Source: Streptomyces sp. ISL-43 (GTDB lineage Bacteria; Actinomycetota; Actinomycetes; Streptomycetales; Streptomycetaceae). Taken from it: 64,000 nucleotides of DNA. Below the pieces are notes generated by a model that was not told where the DNA came from, searched no databases, and was given only the letters and a program-made list of their open reading frames with translations. Location of the stretch: contig NZ_JAGGOT010000029.1 in the NCBI RefSeq assembly GCF_018614195.1, positions 248,001 through 312,000 of the forward strand, read 5' to 3'. Below are positions 32,861 to 40,351 of this stretch, one piece after another. Every line of letters starts with the position of its first letter. Positions within the stretch are counted from its first letter, which is position 1. The translations under genes and the position numbers were made by a program.

Positions 32861-33731
32861 TGTCGGCGCCGAAGTACGAGCTGTAAGAGGTGTCGGAGGT
32901 GTCCCCGCCCGTCTTCCAGCCGCCGATGACCCCGACCACGTCGCCCGTCTCGGTCCGCTCGTCGTAGCCGGTCAGGAAAGGGCCGCCGCTGGTCCCGCCC
33001 GGATAGCCGGTGCAGTCGATCCGCAGGAACGATCCGGGGATCCTCGGATCGGCGCTGGTGAACTTCGTCGTCCGGTTCACGCACAGGCGCGGTCGGGCGG
33101 CGGAGGCCGGGTAGCCGATCAGCGACACCTTCCTGTGCGCGTACGCGGCGCCGGTGACCAGGCGGTTGCCGCCCACCACGTCCTCCACCGGGAACCCGTC
33201 GGCATCCGGGCCCACCTGGGCGAAGGCCACGTCGAGGGTGGCGCCCTTGTCCGCGCCGAGCTGCCGGTAGCGCGGGTCGATCCACACCTTGGAGCGGCCC
33301 CGGGTGTCGCGCAGGATCGGGAACATCCCGTACGGCTGCGGGTTCCCGGCCGTGTACTGCGGTACGAAGGCCACCTGGCGGGCATCGGTTCCCAGCAGGC
33401 AGTGCGCCGCGCTGAGCACCAGGTCGCGGCCGGGGGAGGAGACCACGCTCGCGGTGCAGAAGTACGCGCCGCCGCCCTTCATGACGAACATCCGGCCGAC
33501 GACCGGGATCCCGTCGAAGTCCTGCCCCGTCCCGTCGCCCGCCGCCGGGGCTCCGCCGCGGGTGACCGGGACGGCGGAGGCCATCCGGTCGGGGGTCCAG
33601 AAGGACTCCGCCTCCCGGGCCGACCACCGTGTGGCGGGCAGCGGGGCGTTCCCGGCCTCGGCCAGGGGCAGCGGCCCGGCGGGGACCAGCAGGGCGGCCG
33701 TCATGGCCGCCACCGTCAACGTACGTCGCAT
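32814..33731 (-). CDS. Secreted trypsin-like serine protease
   Basis: Predicted 305-aa exported protease of the chymotrypsin/V8-like fold. The signal peptide is RRTLTVAAMTAALLVPAGPL with cleavage near AEAGN. Catalytic residues are His in DLVLSAAHCLLG, Asp in GATLDVAFAQVG and Ser in YPGGTSGGPFLTG; Cys residues around CTASVV and AAHC could form a disulphide. ATG 33731 has AAGGAG 6-7 nt upstream. Ten CTGGAR units lie 26 nt upstream of the start codon, within the leader. The target may be environmental protein; no inhibitor gene is beside it. Confidence 0.85.
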   Translation of the reverse strand: MRRTLTVAAMTAALLVPAGPLPLAEAGNAPLPATRWSAREAESFWTPDRMASAVPVTRGGAPAAGDGTGQDFDGIPVVGRMFVMKGGGAYFCTASVVSSPGRDLVLSAAHCLLGTDARQVAFVPQYTAGNPQPYGMFPILRDTRGRSKVWIDPRYRQLGADKGATLDVAFAQVGPDADGFPVEDVVGGNRLVTGAAYAHRKVSLIGYPASAARPRLCVNRTTKFTSADPRIPGSFLRIDCTGYPGGTSGGPFLTGYDERTETGDVVGVIGGWKTGGDTSDTSYSSYFGADIRKLYETALAGARVA

Positions 33732-33756
33732 GTCCGTCTCCTTCTTCGTCGCGTCG

Positions 33757-33816
33757 CTGGAGCTGGAGCTGGAGCTGGAGCTGGAACTGGAACTGGAGCT
33801 GGAACTGGAACTGGAG
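33757..33816. repeat. Hexanucleotide tandem repeat, 10 units, in the protease leader
   Basis: Ten uninterrupted copies of CTGGA(G/A) run from 33757 to 33816 (order G,G,G,G,A,A,G,A,A,G). The tract lies between the end of the FAD oxidase gene and the ribosome site of the trypsin-like protease gene, 25 nt from its ATG. On the protease mRNA it is a pyrimidine/purine-alternating (YTCCAG) tract. Such short-unit arrays can vary in length by slippage. Confidence 0.9.
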
Positions 33817-33850
33817 GGTGAGGAGGGCCGGGGAGGGAGGAGGCGCAGGG

Positions 33851-35371
33851 CTAGACGGCCTGGGGGAAGCGGAAGAGGCGGTCGGGGTCGTAGGCGCGCC
33901 GGACCGCTTCGAGGCGGGCCAGGTTCGGCCCGTAGTAGGCCCCGCGCCAGCCGGTCAGGCCGGGGTCGGCGTAGTTCTGGTACGCGGATCCGCTCGCCCA
34001 GGGCCGCAGGTCCCGCCAGAGCGAGTCGAGCCAGCCTTGGTGCCGGGCGATGTCGGCGGCCGGCGCCGCGTCGGGCCAGTAGGCGAGATACTGCGCGAGG
34101 AAGCCGGCGGAGCGGTGCGCGAAGGCGGTGGCGGTGGGCGCGATCCGGTTGAGGGCGCCGCCGCACACGCCGTCGAACTGCACCACCCCGAACCCGCCGC
34201 CCGGCACACTCCCGGCGTAGCGCCGCACGGCGGCCAGCACCGCCCCCACGGCCGGCTCGGTCAGTCCGCCGGGCGCCCAGAAGTCGGAGCGGGCGGCGTA
34301 GGAGTCGCGGCCGAGCCGCCCCCGGGGGTCGTGGCCGGGCAGGGTGCCGGGCAGCCGGCACTCGGCGGGGCTCCGGTCGAGGCAGCCCGACATGGCGCGG
34401 ACGGTGTCCCCGTAACCGCGTACGACGATCCAGCTGTCCCGCGGCGGACGCCCGGCCAGGTCGGACAGCCGGGTCAGCTGCCGTTCCAGCTCGCCGCGCC
34501 CGCCGTCCAGGCAGAGCACCCGCAGGGCCGGGGTGGCGGCCGGGCCGCCGTCGACGGTGAACTCCACCTGGCTCCAGAAGGGGTCCGGCAGCGCTTCGAG
34601 CCAGCGCTGCCAGCCGCGCAGGACGGCGGCGGAGTCGGTGGCGGTCCAGTGGAGTTCGGCGAAGGCGCAGTCGGTGACCGGGTGCGCGCGGAAGCGGAAG
34701 CCGGTGACCACGCCGAAGTTGCCGCCCCCGCCGCCGCGCAGGGCCCAGAACAGCGCGGGATCGCGGTCGGCGTCGGCCTCGCGGACGGTCCCGTCGGGGG
34801 TCACGACGGTCGCACCGGTGAGCTGGTCGGCGGTGGCGCCGTAGGCCCGGGAGGCCAGGCCCAGCCCGCCGCCGAGGGTGAGCCCGGCGATGCCGACGGA
34901 GGGGCACAGTCCGGTCGGCACGGCCAGGTCACGCCCGGCGAGGGCGGCGTTCACGTCGCCGAGCCGGGCGCCCGCGCCGATCCGCACGTCGGTGCCGGAG
35001 GCGGACACCTCGGCCATGGCCCCCGCGTCGATGACGAGCCCGGCCTCGCGGGTGGACCAGCCGGCGTAGCCGTGGCCCCCGCCGCGCGCGACGACGGGGA
35101 CGGCCGAGCGCCGGGCGAAGTCCAGACAGGCGGCCACGTCTCCGGGGTGCGCGGGGTAGGCCACCGCGCCCGGCCGGACCTTGTCGTAGCGGGGCTGGAA
35201 GAGCCGGCGGGCCTCGGCGTAGTCCGGGCCGTCCGCCGTCACCACCCGGCCGTCGAGCGCACGGGCCAGCGCCCCGAAGTCCGGGTCCCGGGCGCGCCGG
35301 CCCGCCGCGCCGAGGGAGGCGAGTGCGCCGGCGGCGCCGACCGCGAGGACCTGGCGGCGGTGGAGGCTCAT
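33851..35371 (-). CDS. Secreted FAD oxidase, berberine-bridge-enzyme family
   Basis: Predicted 506-aa flavin oxidoreductase exported by Tat (SLHRRQVLAVGAAGALASLG). The PCMH FAD domain has ARGGGHGYAGWSTR, where the His can bind FAD covalently, and GLCPSVGIAGLTLGGGLG, where the Cys may form a second covalent bond. Further family signals are WALRGGGGGNFGVVTGF and the C-terminal BBE motif around AYQNYADP and WRGAYYGPNLARLEAVRRAY. Such enzymes oxidise carbohydrates or aromatic alcohols with O2. ATG 35371. It is 119 nt upstream of the protease repeat tract in the same orientation; no partner gene suggests the substrate. Confidence 0.88.
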   Translation of the reverse strand: MSLHRRQVLAVGAAGALASLGAAGRRARDPDFGALARALDGRVVTADGPDYAEARRLFQPRYDKVRPGAVAYPAHPGDVAACLDFARRSAVPVVARGGGHGYAGWSTREAGLVIDAGAMAEVSASGTDVRIGAGARLGDVNAALAGRDLAVPTGLCPSVGIAGLTLGGGLGLASRAYGATADQLTGATVVTPDGTVREADADRDPALFWALRGGGGGNFGVVTGFRFRAHPVTDCAFAELHWTATDSAAVLRGWQRWLEALPDPFWSQVEFTVDGGPAATPALRVLCLDGGRGELERQLTRLSDLAGRPPRDSWIVVRGYGDTVRAMSGCLDRSPAECRLPGTLPGHDPRGRLGRDSYAARSDFWAPGGLTEPAVGAVLAAVRRYAGSVPGGGFGVVQFDGVCGGALNRIAPTATAFAHRSAGFLAQYLAYWPDAAPAADIARHQGWLDSLWRDLRPWASGSAYQNYADPGLTGWRGAYYGPNLARLEAVRRAYDPDRLFRFPQAV

Positions 35372-35395
35372 CCCTCCTTCCTGCCACCGCCGCGC

Positions 35396-35445
35396 CCGTT
35401 CGGGGCGAAGGCGGGCCCACGGGGGCCGAGTTGCCCCCCGAACGG
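35396..35445. repeat. Inverted repeat upstream of the FAD oxidase gene
   Basis: CCGTTCGGGG (35396-35405) and CCCCGAACGG (35436-35445) are perfect 10-bp arms around a 30-nt loop. They lie 25-74 nt upstream of the oxidase start and about 47 nt beyond the stop of the methyltransferase relic. Either a terminator of the old methyltransferase gene or a regulatory element of the oxidase. Confidence 0.4.
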
Positions 35446-35491
35446 CCCATACCCGGGTGCCGTCAGGCCCCCCGGCCGCTGCCGGACGGCG

Positions 35492-35824
35492 TCAGGGGCC
35501 CTGCGGGGGCTTCTCGCGGTCGTCCGGTGCCCGGATCAGGCGGGCCGTCTCGGTGAGACCGGCCCCGGCCGGCAGCGCGGCGATGTGATCGGGCGGGGTC
35601 CGGTACACGTCGAGCTCGACCGGGTGCCCGTACGCGTGTTCCAGCCGGATCTGTTCGTCGCCCGCCTTGAGCGCGATCGATACGTAGCCGCCCGGCGCCG
35701 GCGCCCGGGCGAACCCCGCGAAGATCGGTGCGAGTTCGGAAGGCGGCGTGCGGACGGTGGAATACCGGGCCAGGACCCGCCCAGGACCCCTTCCGCAATG
35801 TCCGGCGCTGCCGTCGAACCGAAC
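35492..35824 (-). pseudogene. C-terminal remnant of a SAM-dependent methyltransferase
   Basis: One minus-strand frame ending at TGA 35492-35494 reads RVLARYSTVRTPPSELAPIF, then GGYVSIALKAGDEQIRLEHA, YGHPVELDVYRTPPDHI and LIRAPDDREKPPQGP. This is the typical C-terminal third of small class I methyltransferases from Streptomyces (the WYSTxHTPP and AYGHxVxLDxYR segments). There is no start codon or SAM-binding GxGxG part; the upstream end abuts the NIS synthetase stop at 35825. A deletion has evidently removed the 5' two thirds. Several otherwise conserved positions (W to R, H to R) have drifted, consistent with decay. Confidence 0.65.
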
Positions 35825-37408
35825 TCAGACCCCCGCCAGTGGATTGTCCAGCTCGGCCCACTGATCGCCAGGGGTGCCCGGGCTCAGCCGCATCAGCGTC
35901 AGCGCCTTGGTGGGCAGCGGCCCGCCCAGCAGCGCCTCGGTGTCGGCCGTGGCCGCCAGTCCGGGCGCCGCCGCCGCGAGATCCGCCGCGAGCGCGGCCG
36001 CCGAACCGGCCGTGGAGCCGAGCGCGCCGGCCACCAGGGATCCGAAGAGCTTGCGCCGCAGGGCGGTCACGTCGTCGGTGATCAGCCGCCCGGTCAGCGG
36101 GGGCACCGGCAGTCCGTGGCGGGCGAGCCGGGCCGGGCTGATCCGGATGTCGGCGAGATCGCGGTAGACGAGGCGGAGCGGGGTGCCGTCGGCGGCCAGG
36201 ACGACCAGGAGGTTCTGGCCGTGGGCCTCCAGGGCCACCCCGAGGTCCAGCACCCGCAGGCACACGGACAGCGCCAGGCGGGCGAAACCGGCCCGCCAGG
36301 GCGCGGAACGCGTGTACGGGGTCAGGGCCAGCGCGGCGACGGGCAGCACGCGCTCGCCCGCGCTCGTGTCCGCGTACGCCTCGGGGGGCTCGCGGAGCAC
36401 GGCGGCCAGGTCCGGGGTGTGCGCGGTGACGGCGCCCAGGGTGCGGGTGATGTGCAGGCGGCCGTCGAGCCGCTCGGACAGGCTGTGCGCGAAGGCGGAG
36501 ACCGCCGCGGCCGTCTCGACGGAGTAGGCGGAGATGTCCCGCACCGAGGAGGTGAGCCGGGTGCTGAGCGCGGTCTTCACGTGCGGCCCGCCGTCGGCGG
36601 GGGCCAGGGTGCGCAGCGCCATCAGCGGGTGCGCGGCGGGACCGGGCCGGACCTCCTGCCCTGAGGGTCCCTCCTGTTTGAAGACGTGCTCGGCCTGCCA
36701 CGGATGGACCGGTACGAGGATCCGCCCGGCCTCCCGCCACGCGGCGGGCCAGTCCCCGGCGACCAGGCACTCCTCGGCCCGTACGGCGGCCAGCCCGAGG
36801 GTGACCCGCGGCCGGTGTTCGGGCGCGTACGCCAGCTGCTCCCCGACCGTGAAGCCCGGCCGGGAGCGGCAGTTGGGGTGGTACGGATGCCCGTCGACCA
36901 CCCGTTGCTCCCACTCCCAGGTGGTCCGCGGCTCGGTGTCGGCCCAGGTCGGCTGCCCGGCCCGGGACAGGGCGAGGGAGGCCGTGCTGTCGTCGAGCTC
37001 GGCCGCGAACTCCTCCCCGTGCGGCACCCCGAGCCCCGCCACCAGCCGGGCGGCCCCCCGGTACGGGCGGCCGTCGAGCAGCAGCTCGGTGACGTACGGC
37101 GCCGTCGCGTACGGGTCCGCCGCCGGGCCCTCCAGCCGGGCGCCCGAGGCGAGGCGCAGCGCCAGCGCGCCGGAGCCCCGCTCCCGGTGCGCGATCCACG
37201 GCAGCGGTTCGCAGGCGAGCGCCCGCCACAGACGGGTCAGTACGGCGGCGCGCGCCCCTGGGAGCGCGGCGGCGTACGCGGGGCCGAGGGCGGGCCGAAT
37301 TCCGGCTGGGGCGGCCAGTTGGGCAGCCACGGCCTCTTCGGCCGGCGTGTCGGGGAGGTACATGCTGAGGTCCAGGGCCCCGATCCTCTCGGATGACGTG
37401 GTGATCAC
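35825..37408 (-). CDS. IucA/IucC-family NRPS-independent siderophore synthetase
   Basis: Predicted 527-aa NIS synthetase that activates a carboxylate (citrate, succinate or dicarboxylate half-ester) as an adenylate and couples it to an amine or alcohol in siderophore assembly. Characteristic motifs are VDGHPYHPNCRSRPGF, ILVPVHPWQAEH, HVKTALSTRLTSSVRDIS and the C-terminal VALEAHGQNLLVVL with YRDLADIRIS. Start is the GTG at 37408 without a strong ribosome site; ATG 37363 is an alternative. It is divergent from a second NIS synthetase 230 nt away. No monooxygenase, decarboxylase, receptor or exporter of a siderophore cluster, and no clear IdeR/DmdR box, is visible in the window. Confidence 0.85.
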   Translation of the reverse strand: MITTSSERIGALDLSMYLPDTPAEEAVAAQLAAPAGIRPALGPAYAAALPGARAAVLTRLWRALACEPLPWIAHRERGSGALALRLASGARLEGPAADPYATAPYVTELLLDGRPYRGAARLVAGLGVPHGEEFAAELDDSTASLALSRAGQPTWADTEPRTTWEWEQRVVDGHPYHPNCRSRPGFTVGEQLAYAPEHRPRVTLGLAAVRAEECLVAGDWPAAWREAGRILVPVHPWQAEHVFKQEGPSGQEVRPGPAAHPLMALRTLAPADGGPHVKTALSTRLTSSVRDISAYSVETAAAVSAFAHSLSERLDGRLHITRTLGAVTAHTPDLAAVLREPPEAYADTSAGERVLPVAALALTPYTRSAPWRAGFARLALSVCLRVLDLGVALEAHGQNLLVVLAADGTPLRLVYRDLADIRISPARLARHGLPVPPLTGRLITDDVTALRRKLFGSLVAGALGSTAGSAAALAADLAAAAPGLAATADTEALLGGPLPTKALTLMRLSPGTPGDQWAELDNPLAGV

Positions 37409-37496
37409 ATCATCGTCGCGGATGCTGAAGATCGCGGCCGGTGGTACGCCCCGCGCACCTCCGGCTCCGGCGCACGGGATGGACCGAGTGACTCCT

Positions 37497-37516
37497 CCCC
37501 CGGCTGAAGCCGGGGG
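37497..37516. mobile_element. IS200/IS605-like terminal hairpin remnant
   Basis: An 8-bp stem with TGAA loop (37497-37504 with 37509-37516) sits in the context ACTCCTC...GCTTCTCG. This combination (CTCC, C-rich stem, TGAAG, G-rich stem, CTTCTC) is characteristic of the right ends of IS200/IS605 and tnpB-only elements. No tnpA or tnpB frame is present in the 230-nt spacer between the two siderophore genes. It may be a solo end or PATE-like relic; an ordinary terminator is the alternative. Confidence 0.45.
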
Positions 37517-37638
37517 CTTCTCGTTGCGCCGTGTTGGTGCGCGTGGTCGAGCCGCTGACGGCGGACCGCGCCGTGCAGTTGGGAAGGAAGCCGTGCCCAG
37601 CCTGAGGGCCGGGCGGCGTTCCCTGGGAAGATCAAGGG

Positions 37639-39381
37639 ATGGAATCAGTGGACCTCAACGCTGCCGACAGCGCCGCCGCCGACGCCTACGCGGCCGCCCC
37701 GCTGTTGAACTGCCTGCTCAGAGAGGCGGCCGAGCCGGCCGGGGCCGGAGGGGGCGGCGCGAATGGTGCGGGCGCCTACCGGCTGCTCGGCAGCGGCCGG
37801 CTGCTGCGGGTGAGCGGTGGGCGCCGGCCCGTCCGCCCCGAACTGCGCACGGCAGACGGCTGGCACCCGCTCAGCCATACGGAGCTGGTCAAGCTGGTCT
37901 CCGACGAACTGCTCCAGTACACCGGCGTCTCCAACGGCGAGCTCCCGGTGGAGATCGCCGACAGCCGTGAGGCCGTCGCCGCGCTGCTCGCCGCCCGGGC
38001 GGTGGCCGAGCCGCCCTCGGATCCGTACGTCCGCTCCGAACAGGCCCTGGTGATGGGGCACCCGCACCACCCGGCCCCCAAGGCCCGGGGCGGGGCCCCG
38101 GCCGCGGGCTGGCTGCCGTACGCCCCCGAGGCGCACGCCCGCTTCCCGCTGGTGTTCCTGGGGCTGCGCGAGGACCAGGTGGTGGAAGAGGGCGGGCCCG
38201 CGGCGGCTGCCGCGATCGACTCGCTCGCACGGGCGGTGGGCGGGCCGTGCCCGCCCGCCGGCTACCGGCTGCTGCCCGCCCACCCCTGGCAGCTCGACCT
38301 GGTCGGTGCCCGGCCCGCGGTGCGCGAGGCCCTCGAGGACGGCCGGTTGCTGCTGCTGGGGACCGGGCGGCTACCCGTCTGGCCGACGGCCTCGATCCGG
38401 ACCCTGTACGTACCCGGCGGCGGCTGGGACGCCGGCCCGGCGTCCCAGGCCGCGGGCCTGCCGGACACCGGTCTGACCGGCGCGGGCCTGCCGGATGCCG
38501 GTCTGACCGGCGCGGGCTTGCCGGACACCGGTCTGACCGGCGCGGGCCTGCCGGATGCCGCTGCGGGCGGTGCCGGCCAGAGCGGCGGCGACCTGTTCGT
38601 GAAGTTCAGCCTCGACGTGCGGATCACCAACGACGTGCGCCGGCTGTGGCGGCACGACCTGCTGCGGCTCCGTCGCACGGACGCGGCGGTCGAGGCCGGC
38701 TTCGCCGACCTGCGCCGGTCCGGATCGCGGGCGGCCTGGCTGCCCGACCGGGGTTACCGTACGGCCGCCTTCGCCTTCGAGGAGCTCGCGGTGCTGGTCC
38801 GCGACGGCCTGCGGGCACACGCGGAGCCCGGGGTCACGCCGCTGCTGGCGGCCGCGCTGGCGGAGGGCTACCCGGGCAGCCCGCTCGCGGCCGCCGCAGA
38901 CCCGGCCGCGTGGTGGCGGGCGTATCTGCGCGAGGTGGTGCCGCCCGTGCTGTACCTGTTCGCCCGGCACGGCATCGTGCTGGAGGCCCACCTCCAGAAC
39001 ACCCTGGTCGCCGTCGACGCCGAGGGCATGCCCGCGCAGGCGCTCTTCCGGGACGCGGAGGGCGTCAAACTCCTGCCGGACCTGGAGCGCGAAGCGGCCT
39101 GGCAGCGCCTCGTCTACTGCCTGGTGGTCAACCACCTGACCGAGGTGGCGGGGGCGCTCGCGCAGAGCCACCCGGCGGCGGCCGGAGCCCTGTGGCCGGC
39201 GGCCCGCGCGGAGTTCCGGCGCTTCGACGAAGCCCACGGTCTTCCCGAGATCGCGGCCCTGCTGGCCGCCCCCACCCTCCCGGCCAAGACCAACCTGCTG
39301 CTGCGCTGGACCCGGGCCGACGGGGCGGACGCCCGCTACCTGCCGCTTCCCAACCCCCTGCACGGCCTGGGACGTCTCTAA
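37639..39381 (+). CDS. IucA/IucC-family NRPS-independent siderophore synthetase with repeat insertion
   Basis: Predicted 580-aa NIS synthetase, divergent partner of the gene at 35825-37408. Motifs include VMGHPHHPAPKARGG, RLLPAHPWQLDLVG, FVKFSLDVRITNDVRRLWRH and GIVLEAHLQNTLVAV with LFRDAEGVKLL. Residues about 272-307 are a low-complexity insertion (AGLPDTGLTG repeated 3.6 times) between the LYVPGG segment and the KFSLDVRITN motif, a place where the family has a loop. ATG 37639 is used; GTG 37648 is possible. Two NIS enzymes are usually needed for citrate- or dicarboxylate-based siderophores, so these two probably act on one product. Confidence 0.85.
   Translation: MESVDLNAADSAAADAYAAAPLLNCLLREAAEPAGAGGGGANGAGAYRLLGSGRLLRVSGGRRPVRPELRTADGWHPLSHTELVKLVSDELLQYTGVSNGELPVEIADSREAVAALLAARAVAEPPSDPYVRSEQALVMGHPHHPAPKARGGAPAAGWLPYAPEAHARFPLVFLGLREDQVVEEGGPAAAAAIDSLARAVGGPCPPAGYRLLPAHPWQLDLVGARPAVREALEDGRLLLLGTGRLPVWPTASIRTLYVPGGGWDAGPASQAAGLPDTGLTGAGLPDAGLTGAGLPDTGLTGAGLPDAAAGGAGQSGGDLFVKFSLDVRITNDVRRLWRHDLLRLRRTDAAVEAGFADLRRSGSRAAWLPDRGYRTAAFAFEELAVLVRDGLRAHAEPGVTPLLAAALAEGYPGSPLAAAADPAAWWRAYLREVVPPVLYLFARHGIVLEAHLQNTLVAVDAEGMPAQALFRDAEGVKLLPDLEREAAWQRLVYCLVVNHLTEVAGALAQSHPAAAGALWPAARAEFRRFDEAHGLPEIAALLAAPTLPAKTNLLLRWTRADGADARYLPLPNPLHGLGRL
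38452..38560 (+). repeat. 30-bp in-frame tandem repeat within the second NIS synthetase
   Basis: Three full 30-bp units (38452-38481, 38482-38511, 38512-38541) and a partial fourth encode AGLPD(T/A)GLTG. Units 1 and 3 share the Thr codon and units 2 and 4 the Ala codon, indicating duplication of a 60-bp pair. Near-identity at DNA level points to recent expansion. Confidence 0.85.
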
Positions 39382-39436
39382 AGCGGGGGGCAAGGTTCCG
39401 GCCAATCCGGGCCGGTTGTCGGCGACCCCCTCACTA

Positions 39437-39463
39437 AAGGTATAGACCAATGCTACGTTGGTC
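39437..39463 (+). promoter_or_regulatory. dre-like and inverted-repeat operator before the first GntR gene
   Basis: AAGGTATAGACCAAT (39437-39451) resembles the established DasR/HutC-type dre consensus TGGTCTAGACCA. It overlaps a perfect inverted repeat GACCAA-N7-TTGGTC (39445-39463). The pair lies 44-70 nt upstream of the GntR start and is likely its autoregulatory operator; TATAGA may double as a -10 box. Confidence 0.55.
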
Positions 39464-39506
39464 GGGCAGACCGCGCAGTCCTTGACCTCCCGTCAGAGGA
39501 GAAGCC

Positions 39507-40295
39507 ATGCCCTCCCCTTCGCGGGGTGGCGGCCAGGCCGCCATGCCCAAGTACCAGCGGATCGCCGCAGCGTTGCGGCGCGAGATCGACCACACCGCAC
39601 TCACCCCCGGAGCCAGGCTGCCCTCCGAACGCAGCCTGGCCGCCCGCTACCAGGTCAACCGGCAGACCATCCGGGCCGCCCTCCAGCACCTGCGCGAGGA
39701 CGGCCTCGTGGTCACCGGCCGGCGCGGCACCCGGACGGCCCTCCCGGCACCGCGACCGCGGCCCCCGGCGGCCGTCCCCGCCCCCGTCCCCGCCCCCGCG
39801 CCCGCACCGGCGCCGGCGGGCACCCCGGGCCCCGCGCAGAACTGGCTCACGCTCGTCACCCTGGCCCCCGCCCTCGCCGACCAGCTCGGCATGCGCGGCG
39901 GCGAGCGGACCCTGGTCCACCACCACCGCGAAACCGGCCCGGGGGGCGAGACGCGGCGGCACGAGGTGACGTACCTCTGCCCGCGAACCGTCGACGGGAC
40001 GCCGGAACTGGCCCGCTACCGCGACCGAGCGGCGGCCGGTGTCCGGGACGAGGACCTGGGCGCCCTGCACCAATGGCTGGAGCGGGCCGCGCGCAGCGGC
40101 CGGGTCGCGGAGACCATCACCATGACCCGGACCAGCTTCCCCCAGGCCCCGGCCCCCGCGGGCGGACTCTCCGTACGCCGCACCCTGCACGACGTCTCCG
40201 GCGGGCTGCTCGCCGTCACCGACCTGGCCTTCCCCGGCTGGGACCGGCTGACCTTCGACCGCTCCCACCCCGCCATCGGCTTCCGGGTGACGTAG
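39507..40295 (+). CDS. GntR/HutC-family transcriptional regulator with Pro-Ala linker
   Basis: Predicted 262-aa regulator. The N-terminal winged helix (KYQRIAAALRREIDHTALTP, LPSERSLAARYQVNRQTIRA) binds DNA; the C-terminal UTRA-like domain (WLTLVTLAPALADQLG to the end, FDRSHPAIGFRVT) senses an effector, commonly a sugar phosphate in this family. The linker is an unusual run of Pro-Ala dipeptides (residues about 78-112). AGGAGA lies 6 nt before ATG 39507. Convergent with a second GntR gene. Its likely own operator lies just upstream, and the neighbouring glycosidases suggest an aminosugar or oligosaccharide effector. Confidence 0.85.
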   Translation: MPSPSRGGGQAAMPKYQRIAAALRREIDHTALTPGARLPSERSLAARYQVNRQTIRAALQHLREDGLVVTGRRGTRTALPAPRPRPPAAVPAPVPAPAPAPAPAGTPGPAQNWLTLVTLAPALADQLGMRGGERTLVHHHRETGPGGETRRHEVTYLCPRTVDGTPELARYRDRAAAGVRDEDLGALHQWLERAARSGRVAETITMTRTSFPQAPAPAGGLSVRRTLHDVSGGLLAVTDLAFPGWDRLTFDRSHPAIGFRVT

Positions 40296-40351
40296 GCGGC
40301 GCAGGTGACGGCCCCGCGGCGCCCGATCCGCCGCGCACCGGCTACGACCGG

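Noticed and set aside
37409..37638. IdeR/DmdR iron box between the divergent siderophore genes
   Set aside because: No TTAGGTTAG-type palindrome could be found on either strand in this spacer.
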